From: Phycisphaerae bacterium | GTDB taxonomy: Bacteria; Planctomycetota; Phycisphaerae; Sedimentisphaerales; Anaerobacaceae | DNA length: 32,277 bases | NCBI GenBank assembly: GCA_030601745.1 | Contig: JAUWBI010000037.1 | Coordinates: 1 to 32,277 of the forward strand | Reading direction: 5' to 3' | In this document: positions 1 through 7,885 of the stretch, piece by piece | Numbering within the stretch: the stretch's first letter is position 1 | How the letters are laid out: every line of letters begins with the position of its first letter | Program-made: the position numbers and the translations under genes | Notes under the pieces: model-generated | What the model was told of the DNA's origin: nothing | What the model saw: only the letters and a program-made list of their open reading frames with translations | The model's database searches: none

Positions 1-80
1 TTTTCGAATATTTCACACTACTTTTCGAATGTTTTCGCATATTTTCAAACGTTTTCGAACGTTTTTAAACGTTTTTCTTG
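1..80. repeat. Helically phased T-tract repeat
   Basis: Degenerate units of the form TTTTCGAAYG recur with T-runs beginning near positions 1, 22, 32, 42, 52, 62 and 72, a spacing of about 10 bases. One T-tract per helical turn is the classic pattern of intrinsically curved DNA. The next 250 bases (81-332) are C/A-rich on this strand and show no credible gene. The repeat is seen directly; curvature and any role are inference. Confidence 0.5.
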
Positions 81-332
81 CCTATTTTACCCAAACCCTA
101 CAACTTGACAAACCAACCCCCGTTTTTACACGAAAAACCAACATTACCTGCGCAAAAAAAACCGAAAAACCCGTCTTTTCCACCAAATCACGATAATTTC
201 AGTCCCCTTTCTTTAATCCCGAAAATTATACCAGCCGGTACTTGGTGCCAACGCCCCCAGCAATCGGATTACGGGGGAAGTTAGGCGATAAAAGTGGGGG
301 GATGTCATCAACTGTCATCGACAAAAAGAAAA

Positions 333-406
333 TACGCCCGACAGGACTCGAACCTGTGACCTTCGGTTTAGGAAACCGATGCTCTATCCTACTGAGCTAC
401 GGGCGC
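333..406 (-). tRNA. tRNA-Arg (anticodon CCU)
   Basis: The reverse complement folds as a complete cloverleaf of 74 nt. The acceptor stem is GCGCCCG paired with CGGGCGU (terminal G-U), with discriminator A. The D-arm contains GCTCAGTAGGATAGAGC. The anticodon stem is UCGGU/ACCGA around loop UUCCUAA, which gives anticodon CCU reading AGG. The T-arm contains GGTTCGAGTCC. The 3' CCA is not encoded; the sequence continues TTTTC, so CCA would be added by nucleotidyltransferase. Arg-CCU genes are frequent integration sites, but no integrase or attachment duplication is visible here. Confidence 0.95.
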
Positions 407-425
407 TCGTCTTTAAGTCATTATA

Positions 426-454
426 ATGTAACAAGTTCCCACGTACGCTGTCAA
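426..454 (-). promoter_or_regulatory. Promoter of the tRNA-Arg gene
   Basis: On the minus strand a perfect -35 TTGACA (449-454) is followed after 17 nt by TTACAT (426-431), about 20 nt upstream of the mature tRNA 5' end. A TATAAT immediately downstream overlaps the likely start region but is not at a proper distance from the -35. Housekeeping-type spacing supports the call. Confidence 0.55.
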
Positions 455-460
455 TTCATT

Positions 461-784
461 TTAGAGCGATGCAACCTCTCGGCGTACGAGGGGCATCACC
501 ATCGAATATCTGAGCTTGTCGGTTACCGCTTTGGATGCCTTTTTGCATACCGCGGGCCAGGGCCATAGCATCTGGTGAAAGGAATGAAGCTTATCCGGGT
601 CAACCAAGCGTATCCCTTCGGCAACCTTATTAATAATATTGTATCCTTTATCGCCCTTTTTCCGTACCGTCGGGAATGAATCACCGCCGTGAACATAGAT
701 AATATTGCCGTACTGCCTGAAGTTATTGGGTGTTCGATGGTTCGAAGCGGGAACTGGTGGACTCGAATAGGAAGTTGTTGACCT
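461..784 (-). pseudogene. Remnant of a DUF4038/apiosidase-like glycosidase
   Basis: Reading the minus strand between in-frame stops at 785-787 and 461-463 gives 107 residues with no start codon before the conserved part. It contains YGNIIYVHGGDSFP, then VAEGIRLVDPDKLHSFH. The pattern N-I-I-x-V-x-G-G-D, a spacer, A-E-G-I-R-x-x-D-P-D-x-L-x-x-F-H matches the core of DUF4038 (GH140/apiosidase-like TIM-barrel) proteins as I remember them. Those are normally over 400 residues, so this would be only the barrel core. Flanking sequence in all minus frames shows no continuation. It is most likely a decayed fragment of a carbohydrate-active enzyme. The family assignment is from motif memory only. Confidence 0.42.
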
Positions 785-1135
785 TTAGACAAATGGAAAG
801 CATGTCATAGCCTGAATTCTGTATTCTTACCCATTTTTAGCCGGCAGACCACGATTTACCCTCCTCTGAATTCGTTAAGTGGGTCATTTATGCCTTCGCT
901 GAATGCGGAAAAACGCATTTAATTTGGAGGTGTATCATGTTTATTCACGTTCGGTTTGCGAGCATGTGCTGCTCTCCAGAGAAAATTGTTGCTCCGAGCG
1001 CGGGTCTAAAGTACAATAAATAATTATTATTAAATTGTCATATTTTTTGCGTGCCTCATATGCAGAACGCGCAAGACAGAGGTTTGAGCTTAACATAGAC
1101 CTTTGACATATGTTCGAACTGAAAGGTAAGTGCTC
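785..1135. other. Non-coding stretch before the propeller operon
   Basis: No convincing gene. A 28-codon reading frame at 937-1023 (+) is preceded by GGAGG at a workable distance (926-930), but its peptide has no recognisable feature. A small hairpin, AATGCG (902-907) with CGCATT (914-919), lies just upstream; it lacks a T-run and is a weak terminator candidate. An AT-rich block at 1016-1050 leads into the possible promoter of the next gene. Confidence 0.4.
1035..1064 (+). promoter_or_regulatory. Possible promoter of the propeller gene pair
   Basis: TTGTCA (1035-1040), 18 nt, TATGCA (1059-1064), in an AT-rich setting about 70 nt before the start codon at 1136. The -10 is a poor match, so this is only a candidate. 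A TTGACA at 1103-1108 lies too close to the start codon to serve as a -35 for this gene. Confidence 0.25.
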
Positions 1136-4100
1136 ATGAAAAAGAGAACCCTATTGTTTACAATTTTTGCCTGTCTCTTGGCAATGTCATTCATCTTTTC
1201 GGTGACAAAAGCTCGGCAAGCAGCACACAAGCGGAAGGCAAAACAGATATTGGATGTTAGCGGTGTGAAAGGCGGCCTCGTCGTCCACGTTGGCTGTGGA
1301 GAGGGAAAGCTGACAGCCGCGCTGCGGGCCAACGACCGCTACTTGGTCCACGGGCTGGACACCGATGCGAAGAATGTCCGGAAGGCCCGCGAGCATATCC
1401 GCTCGCTGGGGTTCTATGGCAAGGTGTCGGTCGAGCAGTGGAGGGGCAGGCGGCTGCCCTATACCGACAACCTCGTCAACCTTCTCGTGTCGGAAGAGCT
1501 TGGCGCGGTCTCGATGGCTGAGGTCATGCGGGTGCTGGTTCCCCGTGGCGTGGCGTACATCAGGAAAGGAGGCAAGTGGACGAAAACAGTCAAGCCCTGG
1601 CCAAAAGAAATCGATGAATGGACGCACTTTCTTCATGATGCGGGTAACAATGCTGTTGCCCATGACACAGTTGTTGGACCACCGCGAAGTCTCCAGTGGG
1701 TTGCGCCACCGCTGTGGCTTCGAAGCCATGAAACACCGTCAGGGATTCAGTCGCCCGTCTCGGCCGCCGGCCGACTGTTTTACTTCTTCGACGAAGGGCT
1801 CATCGGCATCACTGACCAGCGTCTGCCTGACCGTTGGTCGCTTGTTTGCCGAGACGCTTTCAATGGCAGGCTCCTTTGGAAGCGGTCGCTTGACCCTTGG
1901 GGCTGGCGCGAGTGGAGCCGGGAACGATGGCAGGGAAAAGACTGGACGACTTTGCGTGGCGGGCGAACGGACGTGCCTGCTGAAAACCAGCGCCGAATCG
2001 TCGCCGAAGGCGACCGGCTCTACACAACGCTCGCATACCGGGCTGCTATGTCGATCCTGGATGCAGCCACGGGCGATATCATTACTACGGTCGAAGCAAC
2101 GCGGGGCACGAGTGAGATATTGGTCAGTGACGGCATCGCCGTTGCCTATACTCGACAATTAACGAAAGGCATTGCTCAGCGCAGGGGAGCTAAGGATGTA
2201 GCCAGAACGGCGCTGGTCGCTGTCCACGCCCAGACGGGAAAGGTGCTCTGGGACAAGCAGATCGGTCAGATCCGCCCTCTGGCATTGGCGATTGACAACG
2301 GTCGAATCATCTATCTGAGTGGGAAAGACCTCGTTGCGCGCGATTTGAAGGACGGCCGCGAGTTGTGGAGGGTTCAACCGAAGCGGACCACACCGAGGAC
2401 GCTGCTTACCGTCGACGATGTTGTCGTCATGCAAGGTGGAAGGTTTGTCGCCGCCTATGATGCAACGGACGGCAAGCCGCTCTGGCAGAAGACCGTGCCG
2501 CCGATCGGCGGGGGCGAAGGGGACGACCTGTTCGTAATCGATGGATTGGTCTGGCGCGGGATGCTTAGCGTGGATGACAAGGGGCAGCCAGTACGCAGGA
2601 GCCCGAATGCGCTGGTCATCGGTTGGGATCTTCGCTCGGGCGAGGAAAAGAAGCGAATCTTCGTCAAGAACCTGCGAAGTCCGGAACATCACCATCGTTG
2701 CTATCGTAACAAGGCAACCGTCCGGTATCTAATCAGTTCTTTTGAAGGCGCTGAGTTCCTCGATTTCCAGGCAGATAACCATTCCCAGAACAACTGGCTT
2801 CGTGGCGCATGCAAGCACGGAATGATGCCGTGTAACGGCATGCTGTATGTCCCACCGGACCAGTGTTTCTGCCAGCCCGGCGCGAAGTTCCTGGGATACG
2901 CGGCTGTCAAGGCTGGACCGAACGTTCCACTGAAGGAGGTCGCGGATGAGAAGCGTCTGGAGAAGGGGCCGGCCTACAGAAAGGCCTTCGAGCCGGAATC
3001 TCCTTCGGTCGGCAACTGGCCGACGTACCGCCACGATGCAGCTCGCAGCGGCACCACGCCTGTCGGCGTGGCTCCTGACGTGTCGGTCGCTTGGAAAACC
3101 GATTTGGGCGGCACGTTGACGGCACCCGTGGCGTGGTTTGGCAAGGTGTTCGTGGCCAGCTCGGACGCCCATACCGTGTACGCGCTCGACAGGGAAAGCG
3201 GCAAGGTCCTCTGGTACTTCACGGCCGGCGGACGCATCGATTCCCCGCCGACGATCCAAGGCGGCATGGTCCTGTTCGGGTCGGCCGACGGCCGCGTCTA
3301 TTGCCTTCGAGTATCCGACGGTGAGCTTGTGTGGCGGTTCCTCGCGGCACCGACCGATAGGCGCATGGCCTACTTCGACCAGGTCGAGTCAGTCTGGCCG
3401 GTCCACGGCAGCGTGCTGGTCGACAAGGGCGCGGCCTACTTCACAGCGGGACGTTCGACCTATCTCGACGGCGGTATCCGCGTCTATGGGCTCAATCTGG
3501 TTAGTGGAAAAATCCTCCACAAGGGCCTGTTGGAAGGACCACATCGAGACGTGGACAAAGATCGCGATCTCGCCTTTTTCATCCTTGGGGCCAACTCGGA
3601 CATCCTCGTCAGCGAAGGCGGGTTCCTCTACATGCGTCAGAAAAAGATGACGCCCGAGTTGGAGGAGATTGAAGTGAAGGTCTTGTCGAGCAAAGGCGCT
3701 CAAGACGTGGGCCTGCATATCTTCTCGACGGCCGGCCTGTTGGACGGCTCCTGGTACAACCGTACGTTCTGGATGTACTCGAAGCGATGGCCCGGCTTCC
3801 AGTTAGCGAACCAGGCCCCGAAGACCGGACAACTCCTTGTGGTCGACGATAAGAAGACTTATGCCGTCCGCGTGTTCTATCGTCGCAACGTGCACAGCCT
3901 GATGTTCTTCCCGGGCAAGGAAGGTTATCTGCTGTTTGCCGACCTGAATACGAACGAGCCGCAAATCGTTGGTGAGGAAGGCTCCCGTGAGCCGGTCAAA
4001 TGGCTGCCTCAATCCGACTATTCACGCGCACGCGGCAATCAGGTACGAAAGCTCGAAAGCGAGGCCTTTGGACTGGACAAAATGATTGGCTATACGCGAG

Positions 4101-4396
4101 CGGAACCGCCTCTCTGGACGCAGTGGCTGCCGGTGCGAATCCGTGCCATGGTGAAAGCAGGCGATACTTTGTTCGTGGCCGGTGCTCCGGATGTTTTTGA
4201 TCCGAAAGACCCCTATGCCGCCTTCGAGGGCAGAAAGGGTGCTGTGCTGTGGGGGGTGTCGGCTGTGGATGGTAAGAGGCTCAGCGAGTATAAGCTTGAC
4301 TCACCACCAGTGTTCGACGGTATGATTGCGGCCAATGGACGGTTGTACATCTCTACCCGAGACGGTCAAGTGCTGTGTATGGGCAAGAAGGATTAA
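1136..4396 (+). CDS. Secreted methyltransferase-like / PQQ beta-propeller fusion protein (paralogue 1)
   Basis: 1086 residues. ATG at 1136 is preferred over GTG at 1130: an AAGG lies about 10 nt upstream and the signal peptide then starts with MKKR. Residues 1-27 form a signal peptide or anchor. Residues 37-150 look like a class I SAM-methyltransferase core, with motif I VHVGCGEGKLT at 50-60, an acidic residue ending strand 2 (D75), DNLVNLLVSE at 111-120 and EVMRVLVPRGVAYI. From about residue 158 (DEWTHFLHDAG) a PQQ-like (BamB/quinoprotein) propeller begins, with repeats such as YALDRESGKVLW and FGSADGRVYCL. A Cys-rich loop near 520-600 (HHRCYR, GMMPCNG, QCFC) is conserved in the next gene. 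Nothing shows PQQ ligands, so enzyme activity is unproven. It is co-directional with its paralogue 19 nt downstream. Confidence 0.85.
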   Translation: MKKRTLLFTIFACLLAMSFIFSVTKARQAAHKRKAKQILDVSGVKGGLVVHVGCGEGKLTAALRANDRYLVHGLDTDAKNVRKAREHIRSLGFYGKVSVEQWRGRRLPYTDNLVNLLVSEELGAVSMAEVMRVLVPRGVAYIRKGGKWTKTVKPWPKEIDEWTHFLHDAGNNAVAHDTVVGPPRSLQWVAPPLWLRSHETPSGIQSPVSAAGRLFYFFDEGLIGITDQRLPDRWSLVCRDAFNGRLLWKRSLDPWGWREWSRERWQGKDWTTLRGGRTDVPAENQRRIVAEGDRLYTTLAYRAAMSILDAATGDIITTVEATRGTSEILVSDGIAVAYTRQLTKGIAQRRGAKDVARTALVAVHAQTGKVLWDKQIGQIRPLALAIDNGRIIYLSGKDLVARDLKDGRELWRVQPKRTTPRTLLTVDDVVVMQGGRFVAAYDATDGKPLWQKTVPPIGGGEGDDLFVIDGLVWRGMLSVDDKGQPVRRSPNALVIGWDLRSGEEKKRIFVKNLRSPEHHHRCYRNKATVRYLISSFEGAEFLDFQADNHSQNNWLRGACKHGMMPCNGMLYVPPDQCFCQPGAKFLGYAAVKAGPNVPLKEVADEKRLEKGPAYRKAFEPESPSVGNWPTYRHDAARSGTTPVGVAPDVSVAWKTDLGGTLTAPVAWFGKVFVASSDAHTVYALDRESGKVLWYFTAGGRIDSPPTIQGGMVLFGSADGRVYCLRVSDGELVWRFLAAPTDRRMAYFDQVESVWPVHGSVLVDKGAAYFTAGRSTYLDGGIRVYGLNLVSGKILHKGLLEGPHRDVDKDRDLAFFILGANSDILVSEGGFLYMRQKKMTPELEEIEVKVLSSKGAQDVGLHIFSTAGLLDGSWYNRTFWMYSKRWPGFQLANQAPKTGQLLVVDDKKTYAVRVFYRRNVHSLMFFPGKEGYLLFADLNTNEPQIVGEEGSREPVKWLPQSDYSRARGNQVRKLESEAFGLDKMIGYTRAEPPLWTQWLPVRIRAMVKAGDTLFVAGAPDVFDPKDPYAAFEGRKGAVLWGVSAVDGKRLSEYKLDSPPVFDGMIAANGRLYISTRDGQVLCMGKKD

Positions 4397-4415
4397 ATAG
4401 AAGGGAGGTTTCGTA

Positions 4416-7400
4416 ATGACTGTACGAACAAAGATAAACTGGTTTGCCACGACGGTTGTTCTGGTATTGGCGTTGGTGGTCGCTCCTTGTGTCCCTAACG
4501 TGAAGCAACGTTCCTCCTCGGAACGTGAGCAAGCGGTGCAAATCCTGGACGCAAGCGGTGTTAAAGGAGGTCTGATTGTCCACATCGGTTGCGGCGACGG
4601 GAGGCTCACTGCCGCGTTGCGCGCAAATGACAGCTATCTTGTCCACGGTCTGGACGCAGATGCGAAGAACATCGAAAAGGCCCGTAAGAACATCCGGTCG
4701 CTCACCCCGCCCCTGCTGCCGCAGGGGCGAGGCCAAAGAGGGGCGGGGCTCAAGCTTTATGGCAAAGTGTCGGTCGACCACTTGAGAGGTAACCGCCTGC
4801 CGTACATTGATAACCTCGTGAACCTCGTCGTGTCGGAAAACCTCGGCAAGGTCTCAATGAATGAGGTCATGCGAGTCTTGGCACCTAATGGCGTGGCTTA
4901 CATTAAGAAGGCCGGCAAATGGACCAAGCGGGTCAAGCCTCGTCCTAAAGAGATAGACGAATGGACGCATTACCTGCATGACGCAACCGGCAACGCCGTC
5001 GCCGCAGATTTAGTCGTCGGCCCACCCCGCCATCTGCAGTGGGTGGGAAGCCCAAGATGGTCGCGGCATCACGACCGTATGGCAAGTATGAGTGCGCTGG
5101 TGTCAGCCAATGGCCGCATCTTTTACATCTTTGACGAAGGCCCGACCGCCATCATCCAGTTGCCGCAGAAGCGGGCTCTCATTGCGCGGGACGCGTTCAA
5201 CGGCACTATTCTCTGGAAACGGTCGATACCATCGTGGCATACTCATCTGTGGCCTTTTAAGAGTGGACCAGCCCACTTGCCGCGCCGCCTGGTAGCCGTT
5301 GGGGACAGGGTTTATGTCACGCTTGGTTTTCAGGCCCCGCTGACAGCGCTTGACGCAGCAACCGGAAAGACCATCCGGACCTACAAGGACACCAACGCCA
5401 CTGAGGAAGTGATTGCTTCCGAGGGTGTGCTGTTCTTAATGGTCAACGATGCTCCTATGAACTACAACGAATACAGGCCCGCGACCAACAATATCGGTCA
5501 AGCCAAAAGCCGTGTGGCGCACGAGTGGCCGTGGGATGAGAGAGAAAGACGCATCCTGGCCATCCAGGCTGATACGGGCGATGTTTTGTGGAGCAAGGAG
5601 CAAAGTGTGGTTCCACTGACGCTGGCGGCTGACCAGCAGCGCGTACTATTCCACGATGGTGAAAAGGTCGTCTGCCTTAATCGTAAAACCAGCGACCAAA
5701 TGTGGAGGTCTGAGCCGGTATCAGTACGCTCGCCTATCCCAACGAATTTTGGGCCGACGTTAGTCGTATACCAGGACGTTGTCTTGTTTTCAGGCGGTAA
5801 TAGGTCGATGACAGCGCTGTCAGCAAAAACCGGCAAGACGTTGTGGACGTCTGAACATCCCCGGTCCGGACACAATTCTCCGGAGGACCTTCTTGTCATC
5901 GATGGACTGGTATGGGCCGGCGCAATCGCAGCCGGCAAGGATTCAGGCATATTCACCGGACGAGACCTGCATACTGGAGAGGTTAAGAACCAGTTCGCAC
6001 CAGATGTTCAGACCTATTGGTTCCATCACAGATGCTATCGGAGCAAAGCGACGGACCGATACCTTCTACCATCGAGAACCGGCATCGAATTCGTTGACTT
6101 CAAGAATAAACACTGGACGACACATCATTGGGTTCGAGGCGGCTGTCTGTACGGCATAATGCCCTGCAACGGCCTGGTCTATGCACCGCCACATTCCTGC
6201 GCCTGCTATATTGATGCCAAGCTGTACGGATTCAACGCCCTGGCGCCTGAGTCCAAAACCCGCAAAGTCCCGAGAGGGGTATCCGATGACGACAGACTCG
6301 AACGCGGGCCTGCATACGGAAAGATTGCCTATCGAAAACTAAAAAACGAAAGTATAAATGATTGGCCTACTTATCGATATGACGCGGAGCGCAGCAGCTT
6401 CACAAAGGCACACGTCCCCGCTGAGTTGAAACAAGCCTGGGAAACAGAACTGGGCGGCAAACTCAGCAGTGTGGTGGTCGCGGAAAACAAAGTTTTCGTA
6501 GCTTCGATAGATACCCACACCGTATATGCACTCGATGCAAAGGATGGCAAAGTACTTTGGAGCTTCATAGCCGGAGGACGGGTAGACTCGCCGCCTACGA
6601 TTTATCGGGGGCGAGTGCTGTTTGGTTCTGCTGATGGCTGGGTCTACTGTCTGCGTGCCACTGATGGAGTACTGGTGTGGCGCTTCCGCGCTGCGCCTGT
6701 AGATCGCCGACTGATGGCCTTTGAGCAGCTCGAATCAGTTTGGCCGGTTCACGGATGCGTGCTTGTGCAGGATGGCATTGCTCACTGTGTTGCGGGCCGG
6801 TCAATGTTCCTCGACGGCGGCATGCGCTTGTTGCGACTTAACCCGGAAACGGGTCACAAAATATCCGAGAACATTCTCGATGACCGCGACCCGAAAACAG
6901 GTGAGAATCTGCAAGTGCACGTCAAGGGTTTAAATATGCCTGCCGCCCTGCCGGACGTTCTCTCGAGTGATGGCAAGTATGTTTACATGCGGACCCAGCG
7001 TTTCGACCTTAACGGCGTACGCCAGCATATTGCCCCAACGGACGTCACCGATCAGTTGGGCGAGGGACGTCATCTGTTCTGTTCAACCGGCATGCTTGAC
7101 GGCTCGTGGTTACACCGCTCCTATTGGATATTTGGCAAGAGTATTGCCTCGGGGGCCGGCGGCTGGCCTCGTGCCGGTCGAGTCACACCTGCCGGGCGAC
7201 TGCTGGTTCTTGATGAGTCGAACGTCTATGGTTACGGCCGCAAGCCGCAATACTACAAATGGACGACGCCTATGGAATATCATCTATTCGCCAGTGCTCG
7301 GGAACCCGAACTCATCAAGCCGGCGCCCCGAAAGCCGGCAGAGAAGCGTGCGGCGCGGCTGCAGAAAAAGAAGCAGCGTTCAAGGACCGCTCCCGCCACT

Positions 7401-7742
7401 AAGCCTGTCTACCACTGGTCGCGGGAAGCGCCGCTTTACGTCCGTGCAATGGTCCTGGCGGATAAAACCCTCTTTATCGCCGGGCCACCGGATATAATCG
7501 ATGAAGAAGAGATATTCAAGAATCCTGATGCCCGCCGCGCAGCTTCGAAGCTTCGCGAACAGACCGATGCCCTTGAAGGACAAAAGGGTGCTTTGCTGCA
7601 CGTGGCTTCCGCCTCGGACGGCAGGAAACTGGCCGGATACAGACTCGAAACTGTGCCGGTTTGGGACGGTATGGCCGCAGCCAACGGACGGCTCTACCTT
7701 TCAATGAAAAACGGTCGTGTATTGTGTATGGCAGGGAAGTAG
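4416..7742 (+). CDS. Secreted methyltransferase-like / PQQ beta-propeller fusion protein (paralogue 2)
   Basis: 1108 residues; GGGAGG sits 8 nt before the ATG. It has the same architecture as the upstream gene: signal peptide 1-27, methyltransferase motif VHIGCGDGRLT at 55-65, LDADAKN at 79-85, DEWTHYLHDATGN near 180, propeller blades to the C-terminus, and the Cys cluster HHRCYR...RGGCLYG...MPCNG...CAC near 537-600. Two differences stand out. A 16-residue insertion after residue 96, including LPQGRG, is encoded by a palindromic repeat and is absent from paralogue 1. A Lys/Arg-rich linker occurs near residues 970-1000. The pair probably arose by tandem duplication and is probably cotranscribed. 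A structural or substrate-binding role outside the cytoplasm is more likely than true methyl transfer, but this is inference. Confidence 0.85.
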   Translation: MTVRTKINWFATTVVLVLALVVAPCVPNVKQRSSSEREQAVQILDASGVKGGLIVHIGCGDGRLTAALRANDSYLVHGLDADAKNIEKARKNIRSLTPPLLPQGRGQRGAGLKLYGKVSVDHLRGNRLPYIDNLVNLVVSENLGKVSMNEVMRVLAPNGVAYIKKAGKWTKRVKPRPKEIDEWTHYLHDATGNAVAADLVVGPPRHLQWVGSPRWSRHHDRMASMSALVSANGRIFYIFDEGPTAIIQLPQKRALIARDAFNGTILWKRSIPSWHTHLWPFKSGPAHLPRRLVAVGDRVYVTLGFQAPLTALDAATGKTIRTYKDTNATEEVIASEGVLFLMVNDAPMNYNEYRPATNNIGQAKSRVAHEWPWDERERRILAIQADTGDVLWSKEQSVVPLTLAADQQRVLFHDGEKVVCLNRKTSDQMWRSEPVSVRSPIPTNFGPTLVVYQDVVLFSGGNRSMTALSAKTGKTLWTSEHPRSGHNSPEDLLVIDGLVWAGAIAAGKDSGIFTGRDLHTGEVKNQFAPDVQTYWFHHRCYRSKATDRYLLPSRTGIEFVDFKNKHWTTHHWVRGGCLYGIMPCNGLVYAPPHSCACYIDAKLYGFNALAPESKTRKVPRGVSDDDRLERGPAYGKIAYRKLKNESINDWPTYRYDAERSSFTKAHVPAELKQAWETELGGKLSSVVVAENKVFVASIDTHTVYALDAKDGKVLWSFIAGGRVDSPPTIYRGRVLFGSADGWVYCLRATDGVLVWRFRAAPVDRRLMAFEQLESVWPVHGCVLVQDGIAHCVAGRSMFLDGGMRLLRLNPETGHKISENILDDRDPKTGENLQVHVKGLNMPAALPDVLSSDGKYVYMRTQRFDLNGVRQHIAPTDVTDQLGEGRHLFCSTGMLDGSWLHRSYWIFGKSIASGAGGWPRAGRVTPAGRLLVLDESNVYGYGRKPQYYKWTTPMEYHLFASAREPELIKPAPRKPAEKRAARLQKKKQRSRTAPATKPVYHWSREAPLYVRAMVLADKTLFIAGPPDIIDEEEIFKNPDARRAASKLREQTDALEGQKGALLHVASASDGRKLAGYRLETVPVWDGMAAANGRLYLSMKNGRVLCMAGK
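4705..4748 (+). repeat. In-frame GC palindromic repeat, family A
   Basis: Nested inverted repeats: outer CCCCGCCCC (4705-4713) with GGGGCGGGG (4740-4748), inner CCCCTG (4710-4715) with CAGGGG (4722-4727). It lies inside the second propeller gene, where comparison with paralogue 1 shows an extra 16 codons (48 nt) without frame loss. The encoded peptide includes LPQGRG. The core recurs at 17655-17669 and 23647-23661. Confidence 0.8.
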
Positions 7743-7771
7743 ATATAAATGTGTCTGTTGGGTGATATGAC

Positions 7772-7830
7772 GAGCCCCGTCCCTCCTTGGCCTAGCCCCC
7801 GCGTCTCCCGACGCGAGTCGGGGCGGCGGG
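7772..7830. repeat. GC-rich repeat between convergent genes
   Basis: Contains CGCGTC (7800-7805), TCCC, GACGCG (7810-7815) and flanking C-runs and G-runs resembling families A and B elsewhere in the window. It sits between the ends of the propeller gene and the TPR gene, so its hairpin might also stop transcription, although no T-run follows. Confidence 0.55.
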
Positions 7831-7885
7831 TCAGAAGTCAGAAGTCAGATTATCTGTCCTCTGTCCTTTGTCCTCTGTCCTCTGT
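7831..7885. repeat. TCAGAAG / CCTCTGT tandem-like repeat, family F
   Basis: TCAGAAG units followed by repeated TCCTCTGT/TCCTTTGT units. A related copy lies at 15212-15266 between genes. Here the repeat covers the stop codon of the minus-strand TPR gene and codes its last residues (NRGQRTKDRGQII), so the element has supplied the C-terminal tail. Confidence 0.7.

Noticed and set aside
78-284. 68-codon frame with a Pro/Lys-rich peptide
   Set aside because: No ribosome-binding site, low complexity, and it sits in C/A-rich DNA next to the phased T-tracts.
333-406. tRNA-borne integration site with an island
   Set aside because: No integrase, no direct duplication of the tRNA 3' end and no mobility gene are seen in the window.
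461-463. Extension of the glycosidase remnant to a full gene through a frameshift
   Set aside because: All three minus-strand frames upstream of 784 and downstream of 461 lack matching sequence, so one frameshift would not restore a gene.
937-1023. 28-codon frame with GGAGG upstream
   Set aside because: The spacing is plausible but the peptide has no helix, motif or known pattern, so it is mentioned only in the non-coding entry.
1365-2162. Open frame of 265 codons on the plus strand
   Set aside because: It overlaps the propeller gene in another frame; the Ser/Arg-rich composition is typical of a frame-shifted reading of GC-rich coding DNA.
1136-7742. PQQ-dependent dehydrogenase
   Set aside because: The propeller repeats are PQQ-like, but I see none of the recognisable methanol or glucose dehydrogenase ligand motifs and no adjacent disulfide; the fold alone does not show the cofactor.
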